From Cranoglanis bouderius (lineage: Eukaryota; Chordata; Actinopteri; Siluriformes; Cranoglanididae): DNA of 64,000 nt. This document shows positions 9,730-20,901 of this stretch, piece by piece. Both the position numbers and the translations under genes were made by a program. Each line of letters begins with the position of its first letter. Position 1 is the stretch's first letter. The DNA lies in assembly GCA_023630585.1 (NCBI GenBank), contig CM042553.1:15039020-15103019 (forward strand). The letters are read 5' to 3'. A model generated the notes under the pieces. That model did not search any database, had not been told where the DNA came from, and saw only the letters and a list, made by a program, of their open reading frames with translations.

Positions 9730-11296
9730 CAGCCGTGGCCAAAAGTTTTGAGAATGACACAAGTATTAATTTTCACAAAGTCTACTGCTTCAGTGTTTTT
9801 AGATCTTTTTGTCAGATGTTACTAACTGTTACTGAAGTATAATCACAAGCATTTCATAAGTGTCAGTGGCTTTTATTGACAATTACAAGAAGTTTATGCA
9901 GAGTGTCAATATTTGCAGTGTTGACCCTTCTTTTTCAAGACCTCTGCAATTCGCCCTGGCATGCTGTCAATCAACTTCTGGGCCACATCCTGACTGATGG
10001 CAGCCCATTCTTGCATAATCAATGATTGGAGTTTGTCAGAGTTTCTGGGTTTTTGTTTGTCCACCCGCCTCTTGAGGATTGACCATAAATTCTCAATGGG
10101 ATAAAGGTCTGGGGAGTTTCCTGGCCATGGACCAAAAATTTCGATGTTTTGTTCCCCGAGCCACTTCATTATCACTTTTGCCTTGTGGCAAGGTGCCCCA
10201 TCATGCTGGAAAAGGCATTGGTCGTCACCAAACTGTTCTTGGATGGTTGGGAGAAGTTGCTCTCTGAGGATGTTTTTGTACCATTCTTTATTCATGGCTG
10301 TGTTCTTAGGCAAAATTGTGAGTGAGCCCACTCCCTTGGCTGAGAAGCAACCCCACACATGAGTGGTCTCAGGATGCTTTACTGTTGGCATGACACAGGA
10401 CTGATGGTAGCGCGCACCTTTTCTTCTCCGGACAAGCTTATTTCCAGATGCCCCAAACAATCGGAAAGGGGATTCATCAGAGAAAATGACATTACCCCAG
10501 TCCTCAGCAGTCCAATCCCTGTACTTTTTGCAGAATAGCAGTCTGTCCCTGATGTTTTTCCTGGAGAGAAGTGGCTTCTTTGCTGCCCTTCTTGACACCA
10601 GGCCATCCTCCAAAAGTCTTCGCCTTACTGTGCGTGCAGACGCACTCACACCTGCCTGCTGCCATTCCTGAGCAAGCTCTGCACTGGTGGTGCCCCGATC
10701 CCGCAGCTGAATCAACTTTAGGAGACGGTCCTGGCGCTTGCTGGACTTTCTTGGGCGCCCTGAAGCCTTCTTCACAACGGTTGAACCTCTCTCCTTGAAG
10801 GTCTTGATGATCCGATAAATGGTTGACTTAGGTGCAATCTTACTAGCAGCAATATCCTTGCCTGTGAATCCCTTTTTGTGCAAAGCAATGATGGCTGCAT
10901 GTGTTTCCTTGCAGGTAACCATAGTTAACAGAGGAAGAACAATAATTTCAAGCACCACCCTCCTTTTAAAGCTTCCAGTCTGTTATTCTAACTCAATCAG
11001 CATGACAGAGTGATCTCCAGCCTTGTCCTCGTTAACACTCTCACCTGTGTTAACGAGAGAATCACTGACATGATGTCAGCTGGTCGTTTTGTGGAAGGGC
11101 TGAAATGCAGTGGACATGTTTTTTTGGGATTAAGTTCATTTTTATGGCAAAGAGGGACTTTGAAATTAATTGCAATTCATCTGATCACTCTTCATAACAT
11201 TCTGGAGTATATGCAAATTGCCATCATAAAAACTGAGGCAGCAGACTTTGTAAAAATTAATATTTGTGTCATTCTCAAAACTTTTGGCCACGGCTG
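9730..11296 (-). mobile_element. open Tc1/mariner transposon with DD35E spacing, copy 2
   Basis: This is a 1,567-bp twin of the element at 4217-5783, flanked by TA at 9728-9729 and 11297-11298. Its inverted repeats begin CAGCCGTGGCCAAAAGTTTT. It starts 101 bp after the donor of the 60-bp patj exon and is antisense to patj. The equal length and low divergence suggest recent activity. Confidence 0.93.
9906..10958 (-). CDS. Tc1-type transposase, full length, DD35E, copy 2
   Basis: This 350-residue frame differs from copy 1 at 11 positions by eye (about 97% identity). D161, D253 and E289 are kept. The spacing between D253 and E289 is again 35 residues. It differs from the usual SPDLNPIENLW motif by Asn286 to Tyr, three residues before the catalytic Glu, which could weaken activity. 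In exchange it keeps the more usual Asp35 and Arg75/Asp77. The likely start is Met13 as in copy 1. Confidence 0.92.
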   Translation of the reverse strand: MVLEIIVLPLLTMVTCKETHAAIIALHKKGFTGKDIAASKIAPKSTIYRIIKTFKERGSTVVKKASGRPRKSSKRQDRLLKLIQLRDRGTTSAELAQEWQQAGVSASARTVRRRLLEDGLVSRRAAKKPLLSRKNIRDRLLFCKKYRDWTAEDWGNVIFSDESPFRLFGASGNKLVRRRKGARYHQSCVMPTVKHPETTHVWGCFSAKGVGSLTILPKNTAMNKEWYKNILREQLLPTIQEQFGDDQCLFQHDGAPCHKAKVIMKWLGEQNIEIFGPWPGNSPDLYPIENLWSILKRRVDKQKPRNSDKLQSLIMQEWAAISQDVAQKLIDSMPGRIAEVLKKKGQHCKY

Positions 11297-11298
11297 TA

Positions 11299-13406
11299 GT
11301 GTAATTAACATCTACAGAATGAGTTGTGATGTGGCTGGGTTTGTCATTGTGTTGGTATTGGGAGATCTAAGCAGGACTCAACTACCAGTATAGTAATAAA
11401 CAATACCTCCTAATATCAAAACCATTCCATTCTTACTCTTATAATAATTACTGCATTTGATTCCAAGAATCAGTTGTGATGTGTGTAAATGTACATAATC
11501 AACTGTGCTTTAAGTTGCATCCAGAGTGCAAATAGCTTGGTGAAATGGTCTGTTGCATGCATGTATGTAATTCATTGTTTGTTATAAAAGTCAACCGCAA
11601 AGTTTAGACCAATGTTCTTCAAGGTTGCTTTATGAAGACTCACTATCACTTATTTGGTAATCCAATAATCTGAAATAATCTGTGGTGTGAATAGTAAGCA
11701 ATCACCATATTTAGATATGGTACCCCTTTGTAATGTACTGCTAGAGGTGGTGCAGTATTGAGCACAGAATTTTTTATTTTTTTTTAAATCAGGTTTTATG
11801 TTTTACTGTCTTTAACACAGTCTGTCATCTGAATTCTAAACAGTTTGGACTTGAATCAGATGTGCTGCTACAAGTAAAAGTATATTGAGCAGTGGGTCCT
11901 CAGGGAAGGAGCTGTGAATTTCTTTTCTCCACTTTATCACACTACCTTATTCTTCTAATCATAACCCATCTAGTGTACCCTTCAGGATCTCTGAAAATGT
12001 CCCGAATTGAGTCGCTGCACAGTGAAATTGAGTGGACTGTGTGTAAATAGCATGTTTTCATGTCTTTGTCATTCACAAGGATTTGAAACACCTCCATAAT
12101 TGCAAATGCAAGGCAAAACCGTGCGTTTGTCGTGATGCTTTTTTCCCCAGCATATATAATCACCAGAAAATCAAGACTACAGCTAATTTAAATGCAAGGC
12201 AGAGAAAGAGGAAGAAATGAGAACACATTTCAAAAGAAATGGTGTCATCTCCTCTGGGAGCATCTCTTTTACCGAGCACAGGAATGGCCAAATTCTTGAT
12301 TACAACAGCTTTAGTTTGTAATTAAATTGAAATAGCAATAATTGTCCTAATTGCTCCTTCAGTCGTTAGTATGCCACATGGCTCCAGAGGATATGAGAGA
12401 TTATTCAGCCCAATCAGTGCAAGTCTCCTCATTAGTTGCTAAGAAATTTAATTAACATTACAGCTAATTTCCAAACTGTAGCTCAGTGTCTTCTAGAGCA
12501 AAGACGGGTATAGGGTGGATTAAGAAACCAGCAAAGGTCAACAGGGGAAGCCTCAGGAGAAGGTGGTTATGCTGAAATTTAGACTGAAGAAGGCATGCTC
12601 GATTCAAACTCGCAAGAGTATGCGTTTGGACTCTACATTTTGAGCCACTATATTAGGTTGCTAATGTGGACTTTGATTAGATTTTTCAAGTTTGAAATAA
12701 AAAGCTACAGGATTCAATATGAACCGCTAAGCCTGAAGCTCTTTAGCTTCTGCATCATTCATTAGGTACTAATCAGGCATAAGTGAGTCTCGATGAGGAG
12801 TCGGAGCAGGTACTCAACTCTCTTGAGGATGCTACTCCCTCTGCTACGTCGCTTCATCCACAGGTCATTAGTGAGCAGCACAAATGGCTGATTCATACTA
12901 TCTGATCAGTCAAAAACTGCCAGCTCTGGCCCATGAAGCAACAGCTCCATGCAGCAGCAAATAGGATTAATTAAACACGGCCATCATTTGATAAATATCC
13001 AGCAAATAGCCTGTTTATTTAGACAACTTAATGATGACGTGAACTTTCACAAGCACTTTGTGTGGCTGTGTGGGGGTGTGTTTGCGTGAGTAGAGTGTGT
13101 AAGCAGCCTAGAGCCTGTGCTAAATGAATAAATGTGGATGTGCGCTCTCTTGCGGTTGTTTATGCTGCTGTTCAGAGCACAACTGTTTTCTCTCACCTCA
13201 GAGCAGGCAGTGATACGGGAGAAAGCAATCTGTCCACTCTTTGTAGCATTTTTATCCCAGCACTCCACTTCAGAGCATGCCAGAGCATCTTTTACTTTTT
13301 TAATTTTTTTTGTTGTCCATTTCTGTTTCAGCACTCTATACATGCTGCTGCTTTTTGTACGAGTCTCAGTAGGAGGTTGATTGTGTAAATGTAGGTGAAT
13401 GCATGG
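11299..13406. other. patj intron with possible conserved non-coding blocks
   Basis: No exon or transposon was recognised. Segments at 12170-12480 and 12690-13020 are low in simple repeat and rich in TAAT/ATTA homeodomain-type sites. Their conservation is not tested. Confidence 0.35.
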
Positions 13407-13951
13407 GTCAAGTCAAGTGACAATAAAAGTAATTTCAACCATATACAGCTGGTACAGTACACATTGAAACGAAACAACATTCTTCCAGTACCACGGTGCT
13501 ACATAAAACAACACACTAACCACATGAGACGACATGGAACTAAATAAGACCTACACGTTATTACATAAAGAGCACTTGCAAACGTATGCAAACAACACAA
13601 GACAGTACAGCAACTACTAACACAGGAACAATAGGCACAGTGACCGTGTAGTGCCAACCAGTACACAGTTCTAGTATGGAAGTGTCTGATATAACAGGTA
13701 GTGCAAAAGAGTAACAATATAATTTTTAAAAATGCTTTGAATGAAAGCATAACATGCTATGATTTAGTATTCAGCAGATAAGCTTATACCAAATATGGAC
13801 ATAGTGGTTATTGCAGTAACAGGCAGGTAAAGTGTATAATAGTGACAAGAAATTAAATATGATATTTTTATAAATACAGTCGATACAGAAATGTGCAAAT
13901 ATTGCAATGGGAGTGGGATGGTGTTCCATTCAGAGAGAGAGAGAAAGAGAG

Positions 13952-13987
<36 letters not shown>

Positions 13988-14930
13988 TGCACGTCAGTAG
14001 GGTGTCTGAGTATTGAGGAAGCTCAGCTGTTGCACAGTCTGGCCATGTGGGCCCGAATGCTTCAGTACCTTTTGCCAGAGGGCAGGAGGGTGAAGAGTTT
14101 GTGTGAGGGGTGTGCGGGGTCATCCACAATGCTGGTGGCTTTGTGGATGCAGTGTGTGGTGTAAATGTCCATGACTGAGGGAAGACACCCCGATGATCTT
14201 CTCAGCTGTCCTCACTATACGCTGCAGGGTCTTGCGATCCGATACGGTGCAATTTCCGAACCAGGCAGCTGCTCAGGATGCTCTCAATAGTTCCTCTGTA
14301 GAACGTGGTGAGGATGAGAGGTGGGAGATGGGCTTTTTTCAGCCTTCTCAGAAAGTAGAGGCACTGCTGGGCTTTCTTGGTTATGGAGCTGTTGTTGAGG
14401 GACCAAGTGAGGTTCTCCTCCAGGTGAACACCAAGGAAGTTGGTGCTCTTGACGGCCTCCACGGAGGAGCCGTCGATGTTCAGCGGAGAGTGGTCGCTCC
14501 ATGCTCTCCTGAAGCCAACAACCATCTGTTTTTTTCCATGGTCAGAGACGGGTTGTTGGCTCTGCACCAGATCGTTAGCCGCTGCACCGCCTCTCTGGAT
14601 GCTGACTCGTCGTTCTTGCTGATGAGACCCACCACGGTCATGTCTTTGGCGAACTTGATGATGTGATTCGAGCTGTGCATTGCTGCACAGTCGTAATCAG
14701 CAAAGTGAACAGCAGTGGACTGAGCACACAGCCATGGAGGACCCCCATGCTCAATGTGGTGGTGCTGGAGATGCTGTTCCTGATCCAGACTGACTGAGAT
14801 CTCCCAGTCAGGAAGTCCAGGATCTAGTTGCAGAGGGAGGTGTTCAGGCCCAACAGGCTCAGCTTTCCAATCAGGTGCTGAGGAATGATTGTGTTGAATG
14901 CTGAACTGAAGTCTGTGAACAGCATTCAAA
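13407..14930 (-). mobile_element. 5'-truncated L2-type LINE
   Basis: The minus strand carries the 3' half of a non-LTR reverse transcriptase. Readable blocks include FAKDMTVVGLISKNDES, SDHSPLNIDGSSVEAVKS, NFLGVHLEENLTWSLN and KAHLPPLILTTFYRGTIESI. The 3' tail ends with the GACTTGACC-type repeat at 13407. The catalytic FADD box reads FAKD, and the frame shifts several times, so the copy is dead. A (TG)n tract is embedded at 13955-13982. Confidence 0.85.
14202..14929 (-). pseudogene. broken reverse transcriptase of the L2-type LINE
   Basis: The RT is split between two frames: 14480-14929, which holds the FA-D region, and 14202-14567, which holds the thumb-like FLGVHLEENL region. The second Asp of the FADD motif's neighbourhood is changed to Lys (FAKD). 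The N-terminal half and any endonuclease domain are absent. Confidence 0.75.
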
Positions 14931-15446
14931 CGTAGGCGTGCAAAGATGCGTGGGTGGAAGGATACATAGATGGGTAGATGGGTGGATGAATTGAAAGAAG
15001 GATGGATACATGGATATGTGGATTGTATTAGACAGTTAACAGAGTCTGCGAGAAAAACAGCTTTGAAACAATATCATGTCTATGCTTTAGTTAACTCTAT
15101 TAATAATGGTTAACATTACATTTGGAGATTATTTTAATAATAACAATCTCCGCTAAATTATACTGAGTTCTTTCATAGCTATATTTCGTAACTATATACC
15201 ATCTGCTTGGAGTGAACGTATTATTATAATTATTATTATTATTATTATTTTATTTATTATTTTTTTATTTCATTTCTGAGCACTGATTATATTTTATTTA
15301 AAAGCTTTCCAAGGCCAGATAAATAATAGAGTCTACGAACATCTTGCAGTGCTGCATGTGAAGTAGTTTACCTATCTGATTAGTTCAGGATGAATAGTTA
15401 TTTAATAATCTGACCTTTGCGTTTTGTTTGTCTGTGTGTGATGTAG
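14931..15446. other. patj intron, AT-rich
   Basis: A degenerate (TGGA)n-like tract spans 14950-15030 and an (ATT)n tract 15220-15270. Nothing else was seen before the acceptor at 15446. Confidence 0.5.
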
Positions 15447-15546
15447 AAACCAGAACAGCAGAGTGCGCCTCCCCCCATGCGTCTCCCTCCACCATACAGA
15501 CCTCCCAGCCTTGTGCCAGAAGAGGAGGATCCTGTGGAGGACAGAG
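15447..15546 (+). CDS. patj: patj coding exon: proline-rich and acidic linker
   Basis: This 100-bp exon (33 codons plus one base) has a GATGTAG acceptor and a CAGAG|GTTGGT donor. It encodes KPEQQSAPPPMRLPPPYR followed by an acidic run, EEEDPVED. The APPPMKLPPPYK-type motif followed by an acidic patch is a feature of the PATJ linker between PDZ6 and PDZ7 as I recall it from mammals, and confirms patj rather than mpdz. The final G combines with the first two bases of the 58860 exon to give Asp, so the two exons splice in frame across a 43.3-kb intron. A C-homopolymer lies at about 15561-15578, just after the donor. Confidence 0.9.
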
Positions 15547-16195
15547 GTTGGTGATCCATGACCCCCCCCCCCCCCCCTTTACCTTTCTGTTTGTTTATGT
15601 CAGTGCATGGCCTCACACTCTCAGACATCCACTGATTGGGAATTAAATCCTATAAACTATAATTGTGTCCTTATAAACTTATTTAATTAAATAAAGTGTA
15701 CTATCTGGGAAGTGTCAGCGGGTAAAGTCTGTATCCTGGCTTTTCTCCTTCATTAAAGAAACAACCTGATGCTGCTTTTCTTTAATTCTACATCACACTT
15801 CCTCAGTGTCCTATTATATGCTGTATGTTGTGTTAATACATTCAGACCATCACAAGTACACACACTTCTCACATTTCCACAAGGCTACCTATCTTATACA
15901 ATAACTACTACTATGATGCAATGTCTTAATTAATGCCATTCCACTGGATTCTTTTCACACTGCTGTTTTTTTTTTTTTCTTTCTTTCTTTTTTTTTTTGA
16001 TGATCACACAGCAGACTATTAGAGCCTATTGCGAGCTCGATTCTTGTAGACTGGATTTACTGTCACATCTCTCTCTAGAATGTATCAGATATTATCAGAA
16101 CAGTCCCCAGGTATCACTGTGCTGAGACCTTCAGAGCTGTGTAATATTAGCTGTTATGCTAGGTGCTGAAGCACAGATTATTTTTCTAATTTTCT

Positions 16196-16450
16196 GTAAG
16201 GAGGTGTTCATTTAGCATTTATGGAAGGCGTTTCCAGTGTCCGGCTTTCACATTTCTGGTTTCTTGCTAATATGACAAGCTGCATTTTTTCCCTCTTGTT
16301 ATCTTTGAGAGAGGGGAAAAAACAAAAGAGTGGCTGATGAGGGAACAACTGTTTATAGCTGCTACAACATAAGTGATAACAGGAACTAATTTGTTTAAAT
16401 ATAAACAGGTAAACAGTATGACATGTCATTCTTTAATAAATAAAAAATAG
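16196..16450 (+). repeat. terminal-hairpin repeat family, partial copy 2
   Basis: The copy shares TTTATGGAAGGCGTTTCCAG, TGACAAGCTGCATTTTT, GTTTATAGCTGCTA and AAGTGATAACAGGAACTAA with other copies of the family. Both ends are missing. Confidence 0.65.
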
Positions 16451-17448
16451 GTAGAGGAATAGACCACTTTTTAGGATGCGCTGTTTCATAAGATTTCTAT
16501 GTAGCACATGGAATTTGTTAAAGGATAAAGGATGTATTTTTTTGTTGTTGTTGTTGTTGTTGTTTTTAAGATAGCAAGATTTAGCAGAAGATGGTGCAAC
16601 TTTAATTTTTAAAAAAAATAAAGGCTTAATATAATATGTCTTACATTTGAGTTTGTATGATATTACATTTTAGGCTTTTTAATAGATTAATATTTAATCT
16701 GGTGTATTCATGAAGTTTTTAATGATAAATGTTTTGAAAACATTCACATCAGAGTGAGAAAGGGTTGTACATTAAACTAAGGCTGGCATTAGAAACCTGC
16801 TGTGGAGCTAGCATACACATAGAGACGATTCTGTATTAAAACCTTTTCGAAAATGTATTTTGTTGCCTTTGCTATTTTTAAGTGTTTTATCACTTTTATC
16901 ATTTTTGGTATATTATCACTCCAACTGTGTCTCAAAACAGGGTGCCTGCAGGTGTTCTTAATAATTTAAATTTAATAAATTTTTAATTCTAGTTCAAGCA
17001 AAATTCAAATTTTTATAACTTCTTTTTTTCCAAAACTCTAGTTATCAGACATGTACACAAATATAGCTACAAATTATCAAGCACAGGTTTTGGAGTCGGC
17101 TTGTGTGCTAGTAACATGCTATGTCTCTGTAACTTCACATCTGGTGCCTAACAGGATCTCTGTGACTGCTAAGCCCCGTTAGTGCTGATGCTCAGGCTGT
17201 TATCAGGCAGCTGTCTATGGCCCAGGACTGCTTAATGAGAGACACTGCAATGATGGCAGTCAATAGTTAAGCTGAGCTAAATACAACGTCACCTCATATT
17301 GCTGCATGAGCCTTTACACATGCTAAGTGTTCAGGATGAAAGCCACTGTAGAAGCCTCCAGGGGTGTGATAGTCAGCAGTTTGCTTAATCCCTCCATATA
17401 AAACATGCTGAAGCTCCTGGATTAAGATAAGAGTAATCTACTGTGTAT

Positions 17449-17499
<51 letters not shown>

Positions 17500-18718
17500 T
17501 TAGTCAGATGGGGAAACTTGTGTAAAAGTTGTAACAATGGGATTACTAGAGCTGGCCTTGTAGTAGGACTTCAGTAATAAAGGGTTTGCTGACTGTCTTT
17601 TTCATTTTCTGTCTGATTTCACACATCATTAAAGAAATAGATAAGACCATCATCAGACCGTTAATACGTGTGTTTTGTGTTTCCACTCCAGTGATTCTGT
17701 TGTCTCTTAAAAATTAATGCTCCTAAATCTCCCCTTCACATCTGCTCGACTGGAACAGCATATTCATGGCACAGTGCTGGCCTGGCATTTTAGCTAGAAA
17801 TTTATGTGCACTTTAGAATGACTGAATGCCACCATCTGTCCTGGCCTGATGAGAGAGCAGCGGTTTGGAGAAGCCCAGCAAAGGCTGGCTATTGTTTGTG
17901 CATGTGAAGGATGAGGGATCTTTTAAGATGGGTCATTCATTTTCAGGCATCAGTCAGCTTGAGGAGCAGCAGTGAGGTGGGTTTACAGAGTGCCAGAAGA
18001 ATAATTTACCCTGGGTCAGGATTTAGAATTATTATTATTATTATTATTATTATTAGTGGAGATGAAGAGCGGCAAAAGAACTGTTTACAGGTTAAGAGAG
18101 CTTCTGTCCTTCACCCCAAAGAATGTAAAGGCTAAATATTATCTTTTGCACTGAAATCAACTTCCAACAAAATGAACAGGAACAAATACCATTAATAACT
18201 AACAGCAGAGCAGGAAAATGTAATGATCTTCAGAAAATGCTGTTTATTTATGTAATGTGATGGAGAAAGTAAGACTGCTCACCTCTCTCTCTCTCTCGCT
18301 CTCGCTCTCGCTCTCTCTCTCTCAATCTCAATCTAATTTCTGATATTATACTGTGGTATTATTCTATGTGGTGTAGATCGGTGGCAACCACATTCTGAGC
18401 GAATCTTAACCTGAAAGCTTGTTGAAGTTTATCGGAATGTTTTCACACATAAAACCTGAGACAAACTGTTCTGATGTTGCATCATGCTAACTTTAACATT
18501 CTCAACACTTTCACAAGAAAATCTCATCACGTGTGATCTGACTTATAAGAAATGAATTGATTTGGTGAACTTAATTCTTCAAACACTTGAGTTTAGCTGC
18601 ACTGTGCCTCACAGCCTGCTAGTCACTAATGCTGCATATCCAAGGAACTGTACAGTGTCCGGCCCCATGTAGTCAGTCTTCCCAGGATCTCTGTTCACAT
18701 TTAACCCCTTTACAATTA
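16451..18718. other. patj intron, mostly unrecognised
   Basis: The stretch contains a (TTG)n tract at 16541-16565, a (TG)n tract at 17449-17496, an (ATT)n tract at 18029-18056 and a CT-rich tract at 18282-18322. The block 17130-17420 is compositionally balanced and might be conserved non-coding DNA. No exon was found. Confidence 0.45.
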
Positions 18719-20296
18719 CAGTGGGTATAGAAAAGAATCACCCCCCTTTAAAATAATCACATTTTCTTGCTTTTCAGTCTGAAATGGAGACGGACACAGT
18801 TTTTGTTTTATCCAGCTGTATTTACTCAGTACAACTTATAACATCCAAGTGAAAGATTTAACACCAACATGTCAGAAAAAAATTTAAAAAACAGAATCAC
18901 GGAGTTGGAAAAAGGATCACCCCCCTCCTAAAAATGACTTGTAAACTCAATAAGGTGTAGCTAATGACATTCTCAATGGCACACAAAGCCATTTGACTTT
19001 CAACAGTGATCAGCTGTGGTCATTTTGATTAGCTCAGCATGAAAAGAGCTTTCCTGGAGCATTTTGTAGTGCAACGGAAGCAAACAATCAACTATGGGTG
19101 GCAAGGCACTGTCAAAAGATCTTCGGGATAAAGTTGTGGACAGGCACAAGTCAGGAGATGGATACAAAAAAAATTCAAAGGCTTTATCAATGCCTAGAAG
19201 CACAGTGAAGTCTGTTATTAAGAAGTGGAAGGTATTGGGTACAACACAGACCCTCCCTGGATCAGGACGTCACTCCAAACTGGATGAAAGAGCCAGGAGG
19301 AAACTGGTCAGAGAGGCTACCAAGAGGCCTACAGCAACTCTGAAGCAGTTCCAGGAATTTATGACAAAGAGTGGTCATTGTGTGCATGTGACAACAATAT
19401 CACAAATTCTCCACAAATGTGGCTTGTATGGGAGGGTTGCAAGAAAAAAAGCCACTCCTCAAGAAAGGCCACATGAACACACCTTGAAGATTCTGAGGCC
19501 ACATGGAAAAAGGTGTTATGGTCAGATGAGACCAAAATTGAATTATTTGGCCTCAACACAAAACGATATGTCTGGCGGAAATCCAATACAGCCCACCATC
19601 CAAATAACACCATTCCTACAGTAAAGCATGGAGGTGGTAATATCCTGTTATGGGGGTGTTTCTCTGTAGCAGTGACTGGAGCAATTGTCAGGATAGAAGG
19701 AAAATGGATGGGGCAAAAATACCATCAAATTCTTGAGGAAAATCTGCTGCCCTCTGCCAGAAAGTTGTCAATGGGAAGAAGGTTTACCTTCCAACATGAC
19801 AATGACCCAAAGCACACAGCAAAACTGACCACACAGTGGTTGAAGGAGAAAAAGGTGAATGTCCTTGCATGGCCTAGTCAGAGCCCAGACTTAAACCCCA
19901 CTGAAAATCTATGGAATGACTTGAAGACTGTAGTCCACAAACAGTCACCATCAAATTTAACTGAACTTGAGCAGTTCTGCAAAGAAGAGTGGGCAAATAT
20001 CGCAAAGTCTAGATGTGCAATGTTGGTAGAGACATATCGCCACAGAATAAAGGCTGTAATTAAAAAAATAAGGCAAATTAAAGCAAGGGGTGATCCTTTT
20101 CCCAACTCGGTGATTCTGTTTTTTAATTTTTTTATTTTTTTTCTGACATGTTGGTGTTATATCTTTCACTTGGATGTTATAAGTTGCACTGACTAAATAC
20201 AGCTGGATAAAACAAAAACTGTGTCAGTCTTCATTTCAGGCTGAAAAGCAACAAAATGTAATTATTAGTATTATTTTATCTTTTCTATACCCACTG
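18719..20296 (+). mobile_element. Tc1-type transposon, CAGTGGGTATAGAAAAG family, copy 1
   Basis: This 1,578-bp element is flanked by TA (18717-18718 and 20297-20298). Its inverted repeats begin CAGTGGGTATAGAAAAGAAT. It is the longest of three copies of this family in the window and the only one that keeps both ends and all three catalytic residues. The transposase frame is broken. Confidence 0.92.
19094..20196 (+). pseudogene. frameshifted DD34E Tc1-type transposase
   Basis: The frame starts MGGKALSKDLRDKVVDRHKS with a paired-type helix-turn-helix. It runs open to about 19450, then an extra A in a poly-A run and a small deletion near 19475 change the frame. The second frame (from 19513) carries the catalytic domain: Asp in LWSDETK (19525), Asp in FQHDNDPKH (19798) and Glu in PDLNPTENLW (19903), with 34 residues between the last two. 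The active-site residues are therefore intact but are separated from the DNA-binding half. Confidence 0.85.
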
Positions 20297-20759
20297 TAAT
20301 TGCTGTAAAATTCCCGCATTAAAGAGACTTGTTTCATTTGCAGATAAATTCGACCCCTCTCCCTGTTCTAGCAGCACCATGTAATGCTGCACAGTAAACA
20401 AATCTGCTGAATCTGTAGCATCAGCCATTTTGCTTAGCACTGCAAGATCATTATGGGGTTTGTATGGATTTTTGAGAGAGATTAGTGTCTGAAAGACTGC
20501 CTGTATGACATGGACCTACAAAAGGGCAAGAAATGATTATAGTAAAGGTAAATAATATCTAATTTCCACCCTTTGATACTGTAGTTACACTTTTCTGTTA
20601 CAGGGTCACTGCTGCTTCAGAAAGCCGGCCCACATGTTGTCTAGACTATTTTGCCCAGACTACATAATCAGAGTTTTATAATGCACAGATCAAATAATAA
20701 TAAATTACAGAAAATGTATTTTACCATTTAAAGTCGATAAAATTTTTTTTTACACAGAC

Positions 20760-20899
20760 ATGGTCAAAGACAGCAATTACATACAAGATGAAATATTTGC
20801 TGGGTTTTGCTGCAAAAATAAGAAGCAAGTGTGAAAGTCTCCAGAAGAACTGTGGCTGGTACTGCAAGATGCTCAATAAAACTTGCCAGCTAATTTCCT
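20760..20899 (+). repeat. fragment related to the 38551-39085 MITE
   Basis: The block GCTGGGTTTTGCTGCAAAAA through CCAGAAGAACTGTG and GCAAGATGCTCA is shared with 38765-38888. It stops at the TA where the next Tc1-type element is inserted. Confidence 0.7.
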
Positions 20900-20901
20900 T
20901 A

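Noticed and set aside
14193..14666. 157-residue + strand frame
   Set aside because: It is antisense to the L2-type reverse transcriptase, which is recognisable on the minus strand.
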